From contig SVFZ01000052.1 in the NCBI GenBank assembly GCA_015056585.1, positions 1-64,000 on the forward strand: a stretch of 64,000 nt of DNA. Direction: 5' to 3'. The stretch comes from Butyrivibrio sp. (GTDB taxonomy: Bacteria; Bacillota; Clostridia; Lachnospirales; Lachnospiraceae). This document shows, piece by piece, positions 43,064 through 52,230 of the stretch. The notes beneath the pieces were generated by a model that searched no databases, was not told the origin of the DNA, and was given only the letters and a program-made list of their open reading frames with translations. Both the position numbers and the translations under genes were made by a program. The stretch's first letter is position 1. Each line of letters opens with the position of its first letter.

Positions 43064-44170
43064 ATGAACAGAACCAGCGAAATCATAAAAGTAAGCTTTA
43101 TAGGAATAATTGCAAACGTATTCTTATCCGCATTTAAGGCCGTTATAGGAATTATTTCCGGATCGGTTTCCATCACACTTGATGCCGTAAACAATATCAG
43201 TGATGCAATGTCATCGCTCATTACCATCATTGGAGCCAAACTCTCTGCAAAAGAGCCCGACAAAAAGCACCCTTACGGTTATGGAAGAATAGAGTATTTA
43301 TCCACAATGGCTATCGGCATCATCATTGCTTACGCCGGAATAACTTCTCTTATTGAATCTCTCCAAAAGATAATAAAGCCTTCCGATCCGGACTACAGCA
43401 TTATTTCACTTATTATTGTCGGCGCAGCTGTTTTCGTGAAAGTAGCGCTTGGCCTTTATACAAAAGCATCCGGAAAAAAGCTCGATTCCGATTCTCTTGT
43501 AGCTTCGGGAAAAGATGCATTAAATGACGCCATTATTTCTACTTCAACTCTTGTAGTTGCTATAATTTTTGTTGTAACGGGATTAAATCTGGAAGCCTTT
43601 ATAGGTCTTATAATCGCAATTATGATCCTCAAAACCGGATATGAAACGCTTGAAGAAACCATCAGTGAGCTTTTGGGAGAAAGAGTAGATACCTCTCTTT
43701 CAAAGTCTGTAAAGAACACCATAAACTCTTTCCCTGAAGTAAATGGCGTATATGATCTGATAATTCATGATTACGGCAAAGACAGACTTGTAGGTTCAGC
43801 TCACATCGAGGTTGACGAGACTCTTACAGCTGCCACACTTGACACACTCGAGAGGGATATCGCAGAGAAAGTATTCAATGATACAGGCGTGGCAATAGCC
43901 GGCGTATCTGTATATTCAACCAATAATTCAGATGCGGATGTACTGGAAAGTAAAGCAAAGATTAAGGCTCTTCTTCCCAATTATCCCGGTATTATGCAGA
44001 TGCACGGCTTTTACAAAAACAACACGAAAAAAGTTATTAATTTTGATATAGTTGTAGACTTCGATGCAAAGAATAAGGCTTTAATGCGTGATGAACTGAC
44101 AAAGGAAGTTTCTTCCCTCTATCCTGGATACAAAGTTAACATCACAATTGACTATGACTACTCAGACTAA
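43064..44170 (+). CDS. cation diffusion facilitator family transporter
   Basis: SGSVSITLDAVNNISDAMSS, KKHPYGYGRIEYLS. Confidence 0.93.
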   Translation: MNRTSEIIKVSFIGIIANVFLSAFKAVIGIISGSVSITLDAVNNISDAMSSLITIIGAKLSAKEPDKKHPYGYGRIEYLSTMAIGIIIAYAGITSLIESLQKIIKPSDPDYSIISLIIVGAAVFVKVALGLYTKASGKKLDSDSLVASGKDALNDAIISTSTLVVAIIFVVTGLNLEAFIGLIIAIMILKTGYETLEETISELLGERVDTSLSKSVKNTINSFPEVNGVYDLIIHDYGKDRLVGSAHIEVDETLTAATLDTLERDIAEKVFNDTGVAIAGVSVYSTNNSDADVLESKAKIKALLPNYPGIMQMHGFYKNNTKKVINFDIVVDFDAKNKALMRDELTKEVSSLYPGYKVNITIDYDYSD

Positions 44171-44185
44171 GAAGTAATTAAAAAA

Positions 44186-44236
44186 ACAGGAGCCTTTATT
44201 TCTCTAAACAGCAAGAGATAAAGACTCCTGTTTTAT
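44186..44236. terminator. bidirectional terminator
   Basis: AAAACAGGAG...CTCCTGTTTT long hairpin between convergent genes, A/T runs on both sides. Confidence 0.75.
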
Positions 44237-44294
44237 TTTTAAATGTTACGCTGTGCTTAAATATATTGTCTTATACAAAAATACTTCCGGCGTA

Positions 44295-44732
44295 CTACTT
44301 TGTACCTGTGGAACCGAAGCCGCCGCGGTCAGCGCCTTCAAGGTGCTTACACTCTTTAAATATGATCTGAGGCTGGTTTTCCATAATGCGGAACTGACAG
44401 ATACGGTCATTAAAGGAAATATGCGTATCTCTCATGGCTATTACAGGCATAAACCACTGATCATTATCTCCGCAGTAGGAATGATCTATGATACCCATGC
44501 TGTTTGCCTGAATGATACCAAAATTCTTAAAGGTTGAACTTCTTGGAACCACATGAGCTTCATAGCCTTCCGGAATCTCCATGGCAACACCTAAAGGAAT
44601 AAGCTTAAATTCTCCCTGTTTAAGGTCAATATCATCGGCACATCTTAGGTCAATCCAGTCTGATTTTCCATCGATGTACTGAAGTTTTTCAATCTTGTCA
44701 TTAAAGTATTTGATCTTGATTTCTTTGTTCAT
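44295..44732 (-). CDS. dut: dUTP diphosphatase
   Basis: [43 protein letters not shown]-terminal RGGFGSTG. Confidence 0.93.
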   Translation of the reverse strand: MNKEIKIKYFNDKIEKLQYIDGKSDWIDLRCADDIDLKQGEFKLIPLGVAMEIPEGYEAHVVPRSSTFKNFGIIQANSMGIIDHSYCGDNDQWFMPVIAMRDTHISFNDRICQFRIMENQPQIIFKECKHLEGADRGGFGSTGTK

Positions 44733-44778
44733 GATTCTGACTCCGCCCTAAACTTTTTTTCACATTCATTATCAATTA

Positions 44779-47433
44779 TCATTCAATACCAAGAACCTTG
44801 TAGTCCTTATCCTCAACTGCTCTCTGAAGGGTATCATCAGATACATCGCTTGTCAAAGTAACAACAGCTGTTCCGTTCTCATGGTTAACGTCTGCAAGGG
44901 TAACACCCTCAATGGTTTCAAGAGCCTTTTTAACAGTAGCCTCGCAGTGTCCGCACATCATTCCCTCAATCTTCATTGTCTTTTTCATAGTATTATCAGT
45001 CCTTTCTATATTGTTATTTTGTTTGTTTTTGTCTATATCAATGCCCTCATGCTCTAAAGGCTTTGAAATACTTATATCAGATAGCTGTACCGGATTTTTG
45101 ATTTCTTTATCACTGCTGTTATCCCTGATATTAAAAAGGTTGAGCCTAAGCGCATTGGTAACCACAAAGAAACTTGAAAGGCTCATGGCCGCAGCACCGA
45201 ACATCGGGCTTAAGGATAATCCAAAAGCATGATAATATGCTCCCGCAGCAAGAGGAATACCGATAACATTGTAAAAGAAAGCCCAGAAAAGATTTTCGTG
45301 GATATTCTTAAGAGTCTTTCTTGAAAGCCTTATGGCTGCAGAAACATCAAGCAGTGAATTCTTCATAAGAACCACGTCTGCTGCGTCAATCGCCACATCG
45401 GTTCCTGCGCCTATTGCAATACCTGTATCTGCTCTGGTAAGAGCCGGAGCATCATTTATCCCATCTCCAACCATAGCTACTTTGCCAAACTCTGAGAGCT
45501 TTCTTATTATCTCTTCTTTTCCTTCAGGAAGAACTCCTGCAATTACCTTATCTACACCGGCCTGTTCTGCTATTGTCTTTGCGGTATTTTCGTTGTCGCC
45601 TGTAAGCATGACAACTCTGATTCCCATCTTTTTAAGCTCGCTGATTGCCTGTGCAGAGTCCTCTTTAATTGTATCAGCAACTGCAATGAGCCCCAGAAGT
45701 CTTTTGCCTTTTGAAAAATAAAGAGGAGTCTTTCCCTGATCCGCAAGCGCCAGAGCTCTCTCTTTGATTTCCGGAGGTATAACTACGTTTTCTTCAATGA
45801 ACTTTCTATTTCCGCCTCTATAGAGGACTCCGTCAACTTCTCCTTCAAGTCCGTTTCCGGGATATATCTTGAAGTTTTCTACATCAACATCTGTCTCAAT
45901 ATAAAGGTCATGGGTGTGCTTTATTATTGCTTTCGCAAGTGGGTGTTCGCTTCTTGATTCAAGGATCTGAGCAGTTCCCAAAAGCTCATCGTCACCTTCG
46001 AATACACCTGCATTGTATCCACTCATGGATATATGATCAGCACTGAATACATCAGTTACTAAAGGTTCACCCTTAGTGATCGTACCTGTCTTATCAAGAG
46101 CAACAATCTGTGTTCTGCCTGCATTTTCAAGGGATGCAGCCGTTTTGAACATGATACCGTTTTTGGCAGCAACACCGTTTCCAACCATGATAGCAACGGG
46201 AGTGGCAAGTCCTAATGCACAAGGGCAGCTGATAACCAGTACAGCGATCGCACGTGAAAGTGCAAATGAAAATTCCGCACCCACCAGAAGCCAGATGATA
46301 AATGTTATAACAGCTATCAAAATAACTGCCGGTACAAAGAGTCCACTTACTTTGTCTGCAATCTTTGCTATTGGAGCTTTGGTAGCTGCAGCATCACTGA
46401 CCATCTGTATTATCTGTGAAAGAGTCGTATCTTTTCCCACTCTCACAGCTTCACACTTTAAGAATCCCTCCTGATTAAGGGTTGCGGAATATACATTATC
46501 GCCTAAAGCCTTATCAACGGGAATGCTCTCACCTGTAAGAGCAGACTCATTAACAGAACTGTTTCCTTCAATTATCTTTCCATCCACAGGAATGTTCTCG
46601 CCGGGCCTTACTACAAAAACATCACCGATCCTGATTTCATCGATAGAAACCTCTTTTTCTTTTCCGGTTTCATCTATAATTGTTGCAGTCTTTGGAGCAA
46701 GCTTCATAAGGCTTTTTAAAGCATCAGTGGTTCTGCCCTTGCTTTTTGCCTCAAGCATCTTTCCTACAGTGATAAGTGTAAGGATCATTGCAGCTGACTC
46801 AAAGTACAGATTCATTGAATACTCGTGAACAGCTGCCATATCACCTGCAGATTTGGCATATCCCATCAAAAATAAGACCACAGCACTATATGCAAAAGAT
46901 GCACCGCTTCCCAAAGCAACAAGGCTGTCCATATTTGGTGCCCTGTTAATGATGCCTCTAAAACCGCTTACAAAAAACTTCTTGTTGATGATCATGATTA
47001 TCACAGTAAGAACCATCTGGATAATTCCTACTAAAACATGGTCCTTTGCCAAGAATTCCGGCAGTGGAAATCCAAACATCATATGGCCCATTGAGAAATA
47101 CATAAGAACCAAAAGAAATCCCACCGAAAGCATGAGCCTTCTTTTAAGCACAGGAGTTTCTCTGTCCTTTAATGCTTCTTCCTGGGCAGTAATATCACTT
47201 CCTGCAGCATTTGAGCTGTTTGAATTATCTTTAGAAGACATGAGACTGGCACCATAGCCTGCCTTTTCAACAGCACTTATTATTTCACTGCTTGAAACTT
47301 CTCCCTCAACTCCCATGGAGTTAGTAAGTAGATTAACATTGCATGATTTAACTCCGGGTACACTGGATACAGCCTTCTCAACCCTTGCCTGACAAGCTGC
47401 ACAGCTCATTCCGGTGACAATATATTTTTCCAT
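44779..47433 (-). CDS. copA: copper-translocating P-type ATPase with N- and C-terminal HMA domains
   Basis: N-terminal GMSCAAC, CPC (ISCPCALG), [20 protein letters not shown]-terminal GMMCGHC. Confidence 0.95.
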   Translation of the reverse strand: MEKYIVTGMSCAACQARVEKAVSSVPGVKSCNVNLLTNSMGVEGEVSSSEIISAVEKAGYGASLMSSKDNSNSSNAAGSDITAQEEALKDRETPVLKRRLMLSVGFLLVLMYFSMGHMMFGFPLPEFLAKDHVLVGIIQMVLTVIIMIINKKFFVSGFRGIINRAPNMDSLVALGSGASFAYSAVVLFLMGYAKSAGDMAAVHEYSMNLYFESAAMILTLITVGKMLEAKSKGRTTDALKSLMKLAPKTATIIDETGKEKEVSIDEIRIGDVFVVRPGENIPVDGKIIEGNSSVNESALTGESIPVDKALGDNVYSATLNQEGFLKCEAVRVGKDTTLSQIIQMVSDAAATKAPIAKIADKVSGLFVPAVILIAVITFIIWLLVGAEFSFALSRAIAVLVISCPCALGLATPVAIMVGNGVAAKNGIMFKTAASLENAGRTQIVALDKTGTITKGEPLVTDVFSADHISMSGYNAGVFEGDDELLGTAQILESRSEHPLAKAIIKHTHDLYIETDVDVENFKIYPGNGLEGEVDGVLYRGGNRKFIEENVVIPPEIKERALALADQGKTPLYFSKGKRLLGLIAVADTIKEDSAQAISELKKMGIRVVMLTGDNENTAKTIAEQAGVDKVIAGVLPEGKEEIIRKLSEFGKVAMVGDGINDAPALTRADTGIAIGAGTDVAIDAADVVLMKNSLLDVSAAIRLSRKTLKNIHENLFWAFFYNVIGIPLAAGAYYHAFGLSLSPMFGAAAMSLSSFFVVTNALRLNLFNIRDNSSDKEIKNPVQLSDISISKPLEHEGIDIDKNKQNNNIERTDNTMKKTMKIEGMMCGHCEATVKKALETIEGVTLADVNHENGTAVVTLTSDVSDDTLQRAVEDKDYKVLGIE

Positions 47434-47512
47434 AATAACCTCATTATATTTGAAACTGCTTTACATAAATATTATATCCAAAAAACACATGCTCAAATTA
47501 CAAATTTTGCCC

Positions 47513-47830
47513 TTACTTCATAAGTTTCTGCAATAGTTCTACAAATTCATCCACGGATTCTTCCTTGCCGTCTCTGATATCTTCTGTTACACAGGTCTTA
47601 ATATGACTTGAGAGAAGAACTTTTGTAAAACTGTTAAGAGCACTCTTTGTAGCAGCTACCTGGGTAAGGATATCTGCGCAGTACGCATCTTTTTCCAGCA
47701 TTCCCTCAAGACCTCTCACCTGACCTTCAATCCGCCTGAGTCTGTTGATAAGATCCTTGTACTCTTTTTCTTCCCTCTTTTTGGTTCTTCCGCCTGTTAC
47801 GGCCATTTCTTCACACTTTTTACAAGCCAT
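47513..47830 (-). CDS. csoR: CsoR-family copper-sensing repressor
   Basis: RLRRIEGQVRGLEGMLEKDAYCADILTQVAATKSAL and SHIKTCV; start placed at MACKKCEE, because the longer ORF runs through the operator. Confidence 0.9.
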   Translation of the reverse strand: MACKKCEEMAVTGGRTKKREEKEYKDLINRLRRIEGQVRGLEGMLEKDAYCADILTQVAATKSALNSFTKVLLSSHIKTCVTEDIRDGKEESVDEFVELLQKLMK

Positions 47831-47889
47831 TGCAAATTCCCATCTAAATTCCTTGCGCAAAATATATTTGTTATCAACATAATTAGAAT

Positions 47890-47906
47890 ATACCCCCATG
47901 GGGTAT
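47890..47906. promoter_or_regulatory. CsoR-type operator
   Basis: ATACCCC-CAT-GGGGTAT, perfect 7-bp arms, 60 bp upstream of csoR start. Confidence 0.75.
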
Positions 47907-47932
47907 TTTGCAAGTATTTTTTTGTAACAGAA

Positions 47933-47972
47933 AAGACAGCCAGGCCATGCTGTTTTGTGGCCGAGCTGTCTT
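47933..47972 (-). terminator. intrinsic terminator after aat
   Basis: AAGACAGC..GGCCA / TGGCC..GCTGTCTT stem with TTTT on minus strand. Confidence 0.7.
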
Positions 47973-48008
47973 ATCATATTTTCTTTTACATCTTTATTAA
48001 ACCTTCAT

Positions 48009-48662
48009 TCAGAAAGAAAGTCCTTCCGAAAGGAGCGCCTTATACTCATCATAAGATATCATTTGCCCGCCCATGCTTTCCAGGTGATCCGTGTGGAACT
48101 GACAGTCTATGACAACATAATTATTCTCAGCAAGAAGCTGCGATAAATATATAAGAGCAAGTTTTGATCCGTTTTCAATTTCAGTGTACATACTCTCACC
48201 GAAAAAGCACCGTCCAAGGCTTACGCCATACAGTCCGCCGGCAAGCTCTCCGTCAATATAAGCATCAAGGCTCAGTGCAAGGTTTTTATCATTGAGTCTC
48301 TTATAGGCCTTTTCCATATCATTTGTGATCCAGGTGCCTTCCTTGAATTCTCTTTTTATCCTGCATCTGTGCATTGTGTCTGAAAAGTCCCTGTTTACCT
48401 CAAATCCTGTCCCATGCTTTTTCATGAACTTCTTCATAGAATGAGAAATATGGACGTTTCCCGGCCGAATAATGTAGCGCTCTTTCGGACACCACCACAT
48501 GATGGGCTCACCTTCGTTGTACCATGGAAATATACCGTTACTGTAGGCAAGAATAAGCCTGTCTACGCTAAGGTCTCCTCCCACCGCCAGAAGGCCGTCA
48601 TCCTCTGCAAGGTAAGGAAGTGGAAAACTTATTTCTTTTTCATTTAGTCTGTAAACCGGCAT
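48009..48662 (-). CDS. aat: leucyl/phenylalanyl-tRNA--protein transferase
   Basis: FPLPYLAEDDGLLAVGGDLSVDRLILAYSNGIFPWYNEGEPIMWWCPKER. Confidence 0.96.
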   Translation of the reverse strand: MPVYRLNEKEISFPLPYLAEDDGLLAVGGDLSVDRLILAYSNGIFPWYNEGEPIMWWCPKERYIIRPGNVHISHSMKKFMKKHGTGFEVNRDFSDTMHRCRIKREFKEGTWITNDMEKAYKRLNDKNLALSLDAYIDGELAGGLYGVSLGRCFFGESMYTEIENGSKLALIYLSQLLAENNYVVIDCQFHTDHLESMGGQMISYDEYKALLSEGLSF

Positions 48663-50862
48663 AATTTACCACAAACTCTCCTTTGGCAGCAGAAATCCTG
48701 ATCTTTCCGCCGTTTTTAAGTTTTCCGAAAAGAATTTCATCTACAAACAATGGCTTGAGATCATTACGTATTACCCTGTCTACTTCTCTTGCACCAAACT
48801 CCTGGCTTATGCCAAGTTTTTTAACAAGATCTTTTGCCTTTTTATCAACACTTACAGTAATTTTCTTGTCTTTAAGTTGAAGAGCCATCTCTTTTAACTT
48901 CTTATCAACAACGCTTGCTGCCATTGTCTCATCCATACTGTTAAAAGAGACTATTTTACTTAGTCTGTTCCTGAATTCAGGCTGGAATGTCTGTTTTACT
49001 GCATCCATCAGAGCACCGTTGTTATGTTCATCGCTGGTAAAGCCAATTGAGCTTTTCCCTAAAAGATTAGCACCGGCATTTGAAGTCATTATGATGCACA
49101 CATTCCTGAAATCTGCCTTTCTGCCTTGATTATCAGTTAGTGTAGCATAATCCATTACCTGTAAAAGTACATTAAAAATGTCCGGATGTGCTTTTTCAAT
49201 TTCATCCAAAAGAAGTACAGACGTTGGGTTCTTGCGAATCGCTTCCGTAAGGATTCCGCCTTCTTCATAGCCCACATAGCCGGCAGGAGATCCTATGAGC
49301 TTTGCAACAGCATGCTTCTCGGCATATTCACTCATATCAAAGCGAACCAGCTTAACGCCCAGCTCATCCGCAAGGCTCCTTGCTATTTCAGTTTTGCCAA
49401 CACCTGTCGGGCCAACAAACAAAAGGCTTGCAAGAGGTTTTCCTTCATCTGAAAGTCCTGCTTTTGAAAATTTAACAGCATTTACAACCTGTTTTATAGC
49501 TTCATCCTGGCCAAAAACTCGTGCTTTTAATCTTTCTTCCAATGTTGCAAGTCCTGCAAGATCATCGGTTTCGACTGTTTCGATCGGCACACGGCAGATC
49601 TTTGTAAGTATCTCATTTATGATCTTTTTATCAACCAGTTGGGTTTTCTTTCCGTCAGCATGCAGTTTCTTAAAAGATCCCGCCTCGTCTATTATGTCTA
49701 TCGCCTTGTCCGGTAAAAACCTCTCATTTATATATTTGCTGCTCATTTTGACAGCATATTCGATTACATCTTTTTCGTACTTAACACCATGGTATTTCTC
49801 GTATTTTGGTATAAGCCCCTTTAAGATATCTATACACTCATCGATAGATGGTTCCCTTATTTCAACATTCTGGAACCTTCTGATAAGACTCTTATTCTTT
49901 TCAAAATACTTCTTGTATTCTTCATAAGTTGTTGCGCCAATAAATCTGATATGACCGTCTGAAAGGTAAGGCTTTAACATGTTTGAAGCGTCAAAAGAAC
50001 CTTCACCCACAGCACCTGCCCCGGAGAGGTTGTGTATTTCATCAATATATATTATTGGTTTCTTCTCTTTTCCGATTTCAGAAAGAACTTTTTTAAATCT
50101 CTTTTCAAAATCACCTCTGTACTGAGTTCCGGCAAGCATTCCTCCAAGGTCAAGAGCATAGATTTTGGCTCCCTTTATGGCATCGGGAACTTTTCCTTTT
50201 CTGAGAAGTTCTACAAGTCCATATGTGATTGCAGTTTTGCCAACTCCGGGCTCTCCGATATGGAGCGGATTATTCTTTTCCCTTCTGCAAAGGATCTGTA
50301 TTGTTCTTTCAAGCTCATCTTTTCTGCCAATAAGAGGGTTTACGTCATTTAATGTCTCATTGAGGCAGGGGGCATAAAGCTTCCAGCTGTTCTCTCTTTC
50401 ACTGGCTGCATCCTGATGATCTTTTTCCGCATCAAGCTGATAATCTTCAATATCAGCAATCTCCTGTAAAAGATCCGCTTCCGAAATTCCCTGTTGTTCC
50501 ATGTAGTAACAGGCATAACTCTCCTCAAGGTTGAAAAATGCATGAACGAGATGTCTTATATGGACCTTATCGCTGGAACTTGAGTATGCACTCTGGCTTG
50601 CAAAATTGATGAGATAGTTATAGGAAAGAGAGAGTTCAGAATCCTTGTCTTTTACCTTATCAACATAATCTGTAACATACGCAAGAAGATTTGACTTAAG
50701 AAGACTTGTATCACCGCCACACTCAATAAATGCCTCGTTAAATACAGGTGTATCAATTATAAAGTAAAGAAGCATTTCCGGAGTTACATATTCAAAGTTA
50801 TTATCTTTAGCGAATTTTATGGACTTTTGTACTACTTCCATTGCTTCCTGTGATAAATTCAT
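48640..50862 (-). CDS. clpA: ATP-dependent Clp protease ATP-binding subunit ClpA
   Basis: Two AAA+ domains (GEPGVGKTA, GPTGVGKTE), SSIGF loop, next to clpS; SD GGAGG before chosen ATG. Confidence 0.93.
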   Translation of the reverse strand: MNLSQEAMEVVQKSIKFAKDNNFEYVTPEMLLYFIIDTPVFNEAFIECGGDTSLLKSNLLAYVTDYVDKVKDKDSELSLSYNYLINFASQSAYSSSSDKVHIRHLVHAFFNLEESYACYYMEQQGISEADLLQEIADIEDYQLDAEKDHQDAASERENSWKLYAPCLNETLNDVNPLIGRKDELERTIQILCRREKNNPLHIGEPGVGKTAITYGLVELLRKGKVPDAIKGAKIYALDLGGMLAGTQYRGDFEKRFKKVLSEIGKEKKPIIYIDEIHNLSGAGAVGEGSFDASNMLKPYLSDGHIRFIGATTYEEYKKYFEKNKSLIRRFQNVEIREPSIDECIDILKGLIPKYEKYHGVKYEKDVIEYAVKMSSKYINERFLPDKAIDIIDEAGSFKKLHADGKKTQLVDKKIINEILTKICRVPIETVETDDLAGLATLEERLKARVFGQDEAIKQVVNAVKFSKAGLSDEGKPLASLLFVGPTGVGKTEIARSLADELGVKLVRFDMSEYAEKHAVAKLIGSPAGYVGYEEGGILTEAIRKNPTSVLLLDEIEKAHPDIFNVLLQVMDYATLTDNQGRKADFRNVCIIMTSNAGANLLGKSSIGFTSDEHNNGALMDAVKQTFQPEFRNRLSKIVSFNSMDETMAASVVDKKLKEMALQLKDKKITVSVDKKAKDLVKKLGISQEFGAREVDRVIRNDLKPLFVDEILFGKLKNGGKIRISAAKGEFVVNYAGLQTK

Positions 50863-50946
50863 TAAGCTTCCTCCAATGTTTCTCATGAAAAAGTACATCA
50901 GGCTTTTTTCACGAGAAAGTTTCTTCAGGCTTCCCCTCCTGTTTCT

Positions 50947-51246
50947 TCAGGCTTCTTCTACTGTCATTCTGAAGGGAAATCCCTGACTTTTGGCTCTTGA
51001 AATTGCCGCCTCAACTTTGGTGATCGCAATATCATATGGGTATTTGCCAACTACTGCATGTCCGTTTTTGTGTACATTCAGCATAATAGCCTGTGCTGTA
51101 ACTTCGTCCTTATGGAAAATATCAATAAGGACCTCGACTACAAAATCCATTGTAGTAAAATCATCATTATGCATGACCACATTAAACTGGCGTGGTTCTT
51201 TGATCTTACTTTTGGTTTTTTCTTTTGCCTGCCCTTTTGTCGCCAT
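50947..51246 (-). CDS. clpS: ATP-dependent Clp protease adaptor ClpS
   Basis: PRQFNVVMHNDDFTTMDFVVEVLIDIFHKDEVTAQAIMLNVHKNGHAVVGKYPYDIA. Confidence 0.95.
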   Translation of the reverse strand: MATKGQAKEKTKSKIKEPRQFNVVMHNDDFTTMDFVVEVLIDIFHKDEVTAQAIMLNVHKNGHAVVGKYPYDIAITKVEAAISRAKSQGFPFRMTVEEA

Positions 51247-51353
51247 TGCGCATCCTTCTTGATTCTTTTTTTGATTTTTCTTTGATTCTTTTTTGAAGCT
51301 AATTCAAATGTGAAGCCTCATATAGAATATTTCGTATCATTTCTGATATATGT

Positions 51354-51938
51354 TTATACAGAAAGCTCAATAATTCTCGCAAATTCAAGACCGTGGGTAT
51401 CTCTTGCTGTTATGAAAAGAGGACCAGACCCCTGCTTGTCTCGTACAAATTTTATTGCTGTATTTCTCTCATCTTCAGATAAACCGTCAAATGGTTCATC
51501 CATAATAAGCACATCGTTCGGAATACAGCAGGCCCTCGCAATCGCAACCATCCTGCGCTGGCCTTTTGTCAGCTCTTTTACCGGTTTGTAAATAGCTTCC
51601 TTTGGCAAAAGCTTTAAAAGTTCTTCAGTAACTGTTTCCCTGAAAAGCTTATTACTTACCATATATACGTTATCTACTGCATTAAGGCTCATAACCATGC
51701 GATCATCCTGAAATACAGTTCCGGAAACTATGTAAGGATACTTGTAATCCCCAAGAAGTCCAACTTTACCTTTATCCGGATCTTCAAGGCCTAAAATAAT
51801 TCTTACCAGCGTAGTCTTACCGGCGCCTTCACCACCTGTAACCACATACGCATGCTCTGATTCTATATTTAAACTAAAGTCCTCAAGAACCTTTTTGTCT
51901 CCGTATGACTTAGAGACGTTTTTTACTTCTATTATCAT
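51354..51938 (-). CDS. short orphan ABC transporter ATP-binding protein
   Basis: Walker A GGEGAGKTT, LTKGQRR signature variant, Walker B VLIMDEPFDG; no adjacent full permease. Confidence 0.85.
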   Translation of the reverse strand: MIIEVKNVSKSYGDKKVLEDFSLNIESEHAYVVTGGEGAGKTTLVRIILGLEDPDKGKVGLLGDYKYPYIVSGTVFQDDRMVMSLNAVDNVYMVSNKLFRETVTEELLKLLPKEAIYKPVKELTKGQRRMVAIARACCIPNDVLIMDEPFDGLSEDERNTAIKFVRDKQGSGPLFITARDTHGLEFARIIELSV

Positions 51939-52004
51939 GATTTATGCTGTTTCTCCCCTGAGTAATGTTTCATTTTTGTTTGTAATGCTGATTTGTTGTT
52001 ATGT

Positions 52005-52130
52005 TTATTTCTTGGAGAACTTCCCTTTTATAAAAGAAATAATCTCAGGGATATAAATATATTTTATTATCCTGTCTGTAGGCATTCTGTATACTTTCGC
52101 CATTTCAAGCAACTTCTTGTCAATGATCAT
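52005..52130 (-). CDS. 41-aa small ORF resembling an ABC permease EAA loop
   Basis: MIIDKKLLEMAKVYRMPTDRIIKYIYIPEIISFIKGKFSKK; GGAG 7 nt before ATG; below the length cutoff of the supplied ORF track. Confidence 0.4.
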   Translation of the reverse strand: MIIDKKLLEMAKVYRMPTDRIIKYIYIPEIISFIKGKFSKK

Positions 52131-52159
52131 TCTTAAGCTCCAATCTTTTTACAAAAATG

Positions 52160-52208
52160 AGACTAAGGGACTTAAGTTAGCTGTCCATGGGCCGCTAACT
52201 TAAGTCCC
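52160..52208 (-). terminator. strong intrinsic terminator
   Basis: 15-bp perfect stem GGGACTTAAGTTAGC/GCTAACTTAAGTCCC then CATTTTTG on minus strand. Confidence 0.8.
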
Positions 52209-52230
52209 CTAGGTCTACTCAATTACTATT

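Noticed and set aside
49295-49927. 210-aa plus-strand ORF
   Set aside because: Antisense to clpA AAA+ coding sequence; low plausibility.
51247-51300. A-rich short repeats (AAAAATC-like) upstream of clpS
   Set aside because: Low-complexity leader sequence; no clear structural or regulatory interpretation.
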